Positions 61,928 to 64,000 of a stretch of 64,000 bases of DNA are shown here, piece by piece. The DNA comes from PLOWO2-12-38-17 sp963709355 (GTDB lineage: Bacteria > Planctomycetota > Brocadiia > Brocadiales > Brocadiaceae). The position numbers were made by a program, and so were the translations under genes. The notes under the pieces were generated by a model. The model did not search any database and was not told the DNA's origin. It worked only from the letters and a program-made list of their open reading frames with translations. Positions within the stretch are counted from its first letter, which is position 1, and every line of letters starts with the position of its first letter. The stretch covers positions 806,001 to 870,000 of the forward strand of contig CAVPVY010000005.1 in assembly GCA_963709355.1 (NCBI GenBank), given 5' to 3'.

Positions 61928-64000
61928 ATGGAAATCCGTAAATACGGTAAAGCTGAAGAAATTATAGAAACCCACGATCTCGTACAGATTCAAACGAAGG
62001 CATATCGTGATTTTTTACAGGCTGATTCGCCCGCTTTTAAAAGAAAAAATATTGGTTTAGAAGCAATATTTAGGGAGATATTCCCGATTTCAAACTATGA
62101 CGGCACGATGTTTTTGGAGTATATTAGGTATGATTTGGGGAAACCACGATATACGCAGGATGAATGTAGACAATTACGACTGACTTACGGTCGTCCATTG
62201 AGGGTTTGGTTGAGACTTAATAGAGCTGAACCTATTGAAGAGGAAGTTTACCTTGGTGAGATACCTATAATGATCGGTGGGGGTGAGTTTATTATAAATG
62301 GAACTGAAAGAGTTATTGTAACACAATTGCATCGTTCACCTGGTATTGATTTTATTGAAGAGTTTCATACTGAAAAGAGATTGCACTCGTGTCGGATTAT
62401 TCCTGAGAGGGGAAGCTGGATTGAACTTGAAGTAGGAAAAAAGGACATTCTTGCTGTAAGGATTGACCAAAGCGGAAAGATACCTGCTACATGTTTTCTT
62501 AGAGCACTTTCAGAAGAATATTCTAATGATGAAGATATTATTCGATTATTTTATGAAACAGAAATAGTAAAGATTACTGATTATGCTTCTGCAACAAAAT
62601 TAAGAAACAGGTACACAGTTGATAAAATTGTGAATCCGCAAACAGGTGAGATTTTATTAGAGGCGGGACGTCAATTTTCTGAAACAACTATTAAGGCGAT
62701 TTTTGACCTTGAGATTAAGAAGGTTGAATTAATAAAGAAAATGGACGACCCACTTATATTGAATTCCTTGGAATCTGATTTTGCGAAATCGCACGAAGAT
62801 GCACTTTTAAGAATTTATCAAAGATTTCGTCCTGGTAATCCTCAGCAAATTGAAAAGGCTAAGCAATTATTCTATGATAAGTTTTTTGATGTAAAGAGAT
62901 ACAGATTGGGTTTAGTTGGAAGATTCAGGTTAAATCGAAAACTAAATCATAATATTAATGAATCTATAATGACATTACAGAAGGAAGATTTTGTTGAAGC
63001 TATACGATATATAATTAAATTACGCAAAGGAGAAACCGGGATATCTATAGATGACATTGATAATTTGGGCAATAGGAGACTCAGGACAATTGATGAATTG
63101 GGTGGAGAGGAATTACGTAAAGGTTTTTTAAAATTAAGAAGAACTGTTCAAGAAAGGTTGAGTGTAAAAGACACGGATCAGGTAACTCCACGCTCTCTTG
63201 TAAATTCGAAAACCATCTTTTCCGCTATTGACTATTTCTTTAGCAGGAGCGAACTTTCGCAGGTTTTAGATCAGACAAATCCTCTAGCTCAGTTAACCCA
63301 TGAAAGAAGGTTAAGTGCTTTAGGTCCTGGCGGTTTAAACAGAAAAAGGGCTGGATTTGAGGTTAGAGACGTTCATGTATCCCATTACGGCAGGGTTTGC
63401 CCGATTGAGACGCCAGAAGGTACAAACATAGGTTTAATAGCATCTTTAAGTATTTATGCAACAGTTGATGAATATGGTTTCTTAATTACTCCATATCGTG
63501 TTGTAGAGAAGGGCAAGATTGCAGATAAAATATTATATCTGCGAGCAGATGAAGAAGAAAATAAATTTATTGCACCTGCGGATGTGTTAGTTAGAGGTAA
63601 AAATAAAGTAGAAAAAGATAGTGTTTTATGCAGGTTTAATGGTGATTTCCATGATGTAAATATAAAAGATATAAACTACATGGACGTCTCACCAAAACAA
63701 TTGGTGGGCGTATCCGCAAGTTTGATTCCTTTCCTTGAACATAGCGATGCAAACAGGGCGCTTATGGGTTCAAATATGCAGAGACAAGCAGTCCCTTTAT
63801 TAAGAACAGAACCTCCTATTGTTGCTACGGGTGTAGAGAAATTGGTTGCTAGAAATTCAAGCATGACTGTTATTGCAGAAAACGCTGGTACAGTCACAAA
63901 GGTAACGGCTGACGAAATAGTTATTGATGACAGTGATATTTATAAGCTCAGAAAGTTCGTAGGTTTAAACGAGGGTACTTGTTTAAATCAAAAACCGATA
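61928..64000 (+). CDS. rpoB: RNA polymerase beta subunit (partial)
   Basis: The first 691 residues are visible and the frame is unbroken to the window end. [22 protein letters not shown] starts it; the rifampicin region reads [33 protein letters not shown], with Asp, His and Ser at the positions where resistance mutations occur, so rifampicin sensitivity is expected. [15 protein letters not shown] follows. It is 31 bases after rplL, the standard rplJL-rpoBC order. Confidence 0.97.
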   Translation, partial: MEIRKYGKAEEIIETHDLVQIQTKAYRDFLQADSPAFKRKNIGLEAIFREIFPISNYDGTMFLEYIRYDLGKPRYTQDECRQLRLTYGRPLRVWLRLNRAEPIEEEVYLGEIPIMIGGGEFIINGTERVIVTQLHRSPGIDFIEEFHTEKRLHSCRIIPERGSWIELEVGKKDILAVRIDQSGKIPATCFLRALSEEYSNDEDIIRLFYETEIVKITDYASATKLRNRYTVDKIVNPQTGEILLEAGRQFSETTIKAIFDLEIKKVELIKKMDDPLILNSLESDFAKSHEDALLRIYQRFRPGNPQQIEKAKQLFYDKFFDVKRYRLGLVGRFRLNRKLNHNINESIMTLQKEDFVEAIRYIIKLRKGETGISIDDIDNLGNRRLRTIDELGGEELRKGFLKLRRTVQERLSVKDTDQVTPRSLVNSKTIFSAIDYFFSRSELSQVLDQTNPLAQLTHERRLSALGPGGLNRKRAGFEVRDVHVSHYGRVCPIETPEGTNIGLIASLSIYATVDEYGFLITPYRVVEKGKIADKILYLRADEEENKFIAPADVLVRGKNKVEKDSVLCRFNGDFHDVNIKDINYMDVSPKQLVGVSASLIPFLEHSDANRALMGSNMQRQAVPLLRTEPPIVATGVEKLVARNSSMTVIAENAGTVTKVTADEIVIDDSDIYKLRKFVGLNEGTCLNQKPI

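Noticed and set aside
1..64000. CRISPR arrays
   Set aside because: No series of evenly spaced short direct repeats was seen.

Overview
The window is an AT-rich bacterial chromosome segment. The gene set fits a planctomycete of the anammox group (Brocadiales-like), but this is inference from gene content; no marker such as hydrazine synthase is present. Supporting hints are a 737-residue GreA with a long N-terminal extension (a shape I associate with Planctomycetes/Chlamydiae), a planctomycete-style RNase HII-like protein beside it, Rnf genes, an archaeal-type PEP carboxylase and adenosylcobalamin-dependent ribonucleotide reductase next to anaerobic cobalamin synthesis genes.

Layout. 0-5 kb: end of a MacAB-type efflux system, a glycine-zipper lipoprotein, a metallo-beta-lactamase-fold enzyme and a nitrilase-family amidase. 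5.3-9.4 kb: a giant PAS/GAF/GGDEF/EAL protein. 9.5-18.8 kb: a cobalamin operon (cbiX-cbiC fusion, cbiD-cbiE fusion, cbiL, cobT) that is split by a 4-kb foreign insertion. 18.9-24.3 kb: type IV pilus/type II secretion genes (two tandem GspE-type ATPases, GspF/PilC, pseudopilin). 24.4-33.1 kb: aroA, ribD, an IS1595 element with target duplication, hutI, mobA, a parvulin and an aminotransferase. 33.1-39.2 kb: rnfCDG, scpB, nfi and a HAD-YvcK fusion. 39.4-53.5 kb: an HD-GYP protein, nrdJ, PEP carboxylase, long greA, RNase HII-like, asd and a second GGDEF-EAL protein. 53.5-56.4 kb: a decayed Y1 transposase, an RRM protein, a secreted protein and an IS481 element. 56.4-64 kb: tRNA-Thr, Tyr, Gly, Thr, tuf, rpmG, tRNA-Trp, secE, nusG, rplKAJL and the start of rpoB, in the classical bacterial order.

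The most interesting part is 10.6-14.7 kb. It is an integron-type gene-cassette array without an integrase, lying on the minus strand inside the cobalamin operon. Three attC sites, one truncated attC and one matching cassette start can be read directly, and R'' and R' core sequences of individual cassettes match each other. The cassettes carry three toxin-antitoxin pairs in which every toxin is broken (in-frame TAA, in-frame TGA, 5' truncation) while every antitoxin is intact. They also carry a two-gene cassette with a FeeM-like N-acyl amino acid synthase and a methyltransferase. A 529-bp direct repeat that includes the first codons of cbiD brackets the right-hand cassettes and cuts both an attC and a relE gene.

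Caution: tuf, secE, nusG and rplA all carry single-base frame shifts between 57.5 and 60.4 kb. In essential genes this points to base-calling or assembly errors in that stretch, so fine detail there should be read with care. Signalling by cyclic di-GMP is prominent: two GGDEF-EAL proteins, one HD-GYP protein and two ATPases with MshEN-type N-terminal regions.
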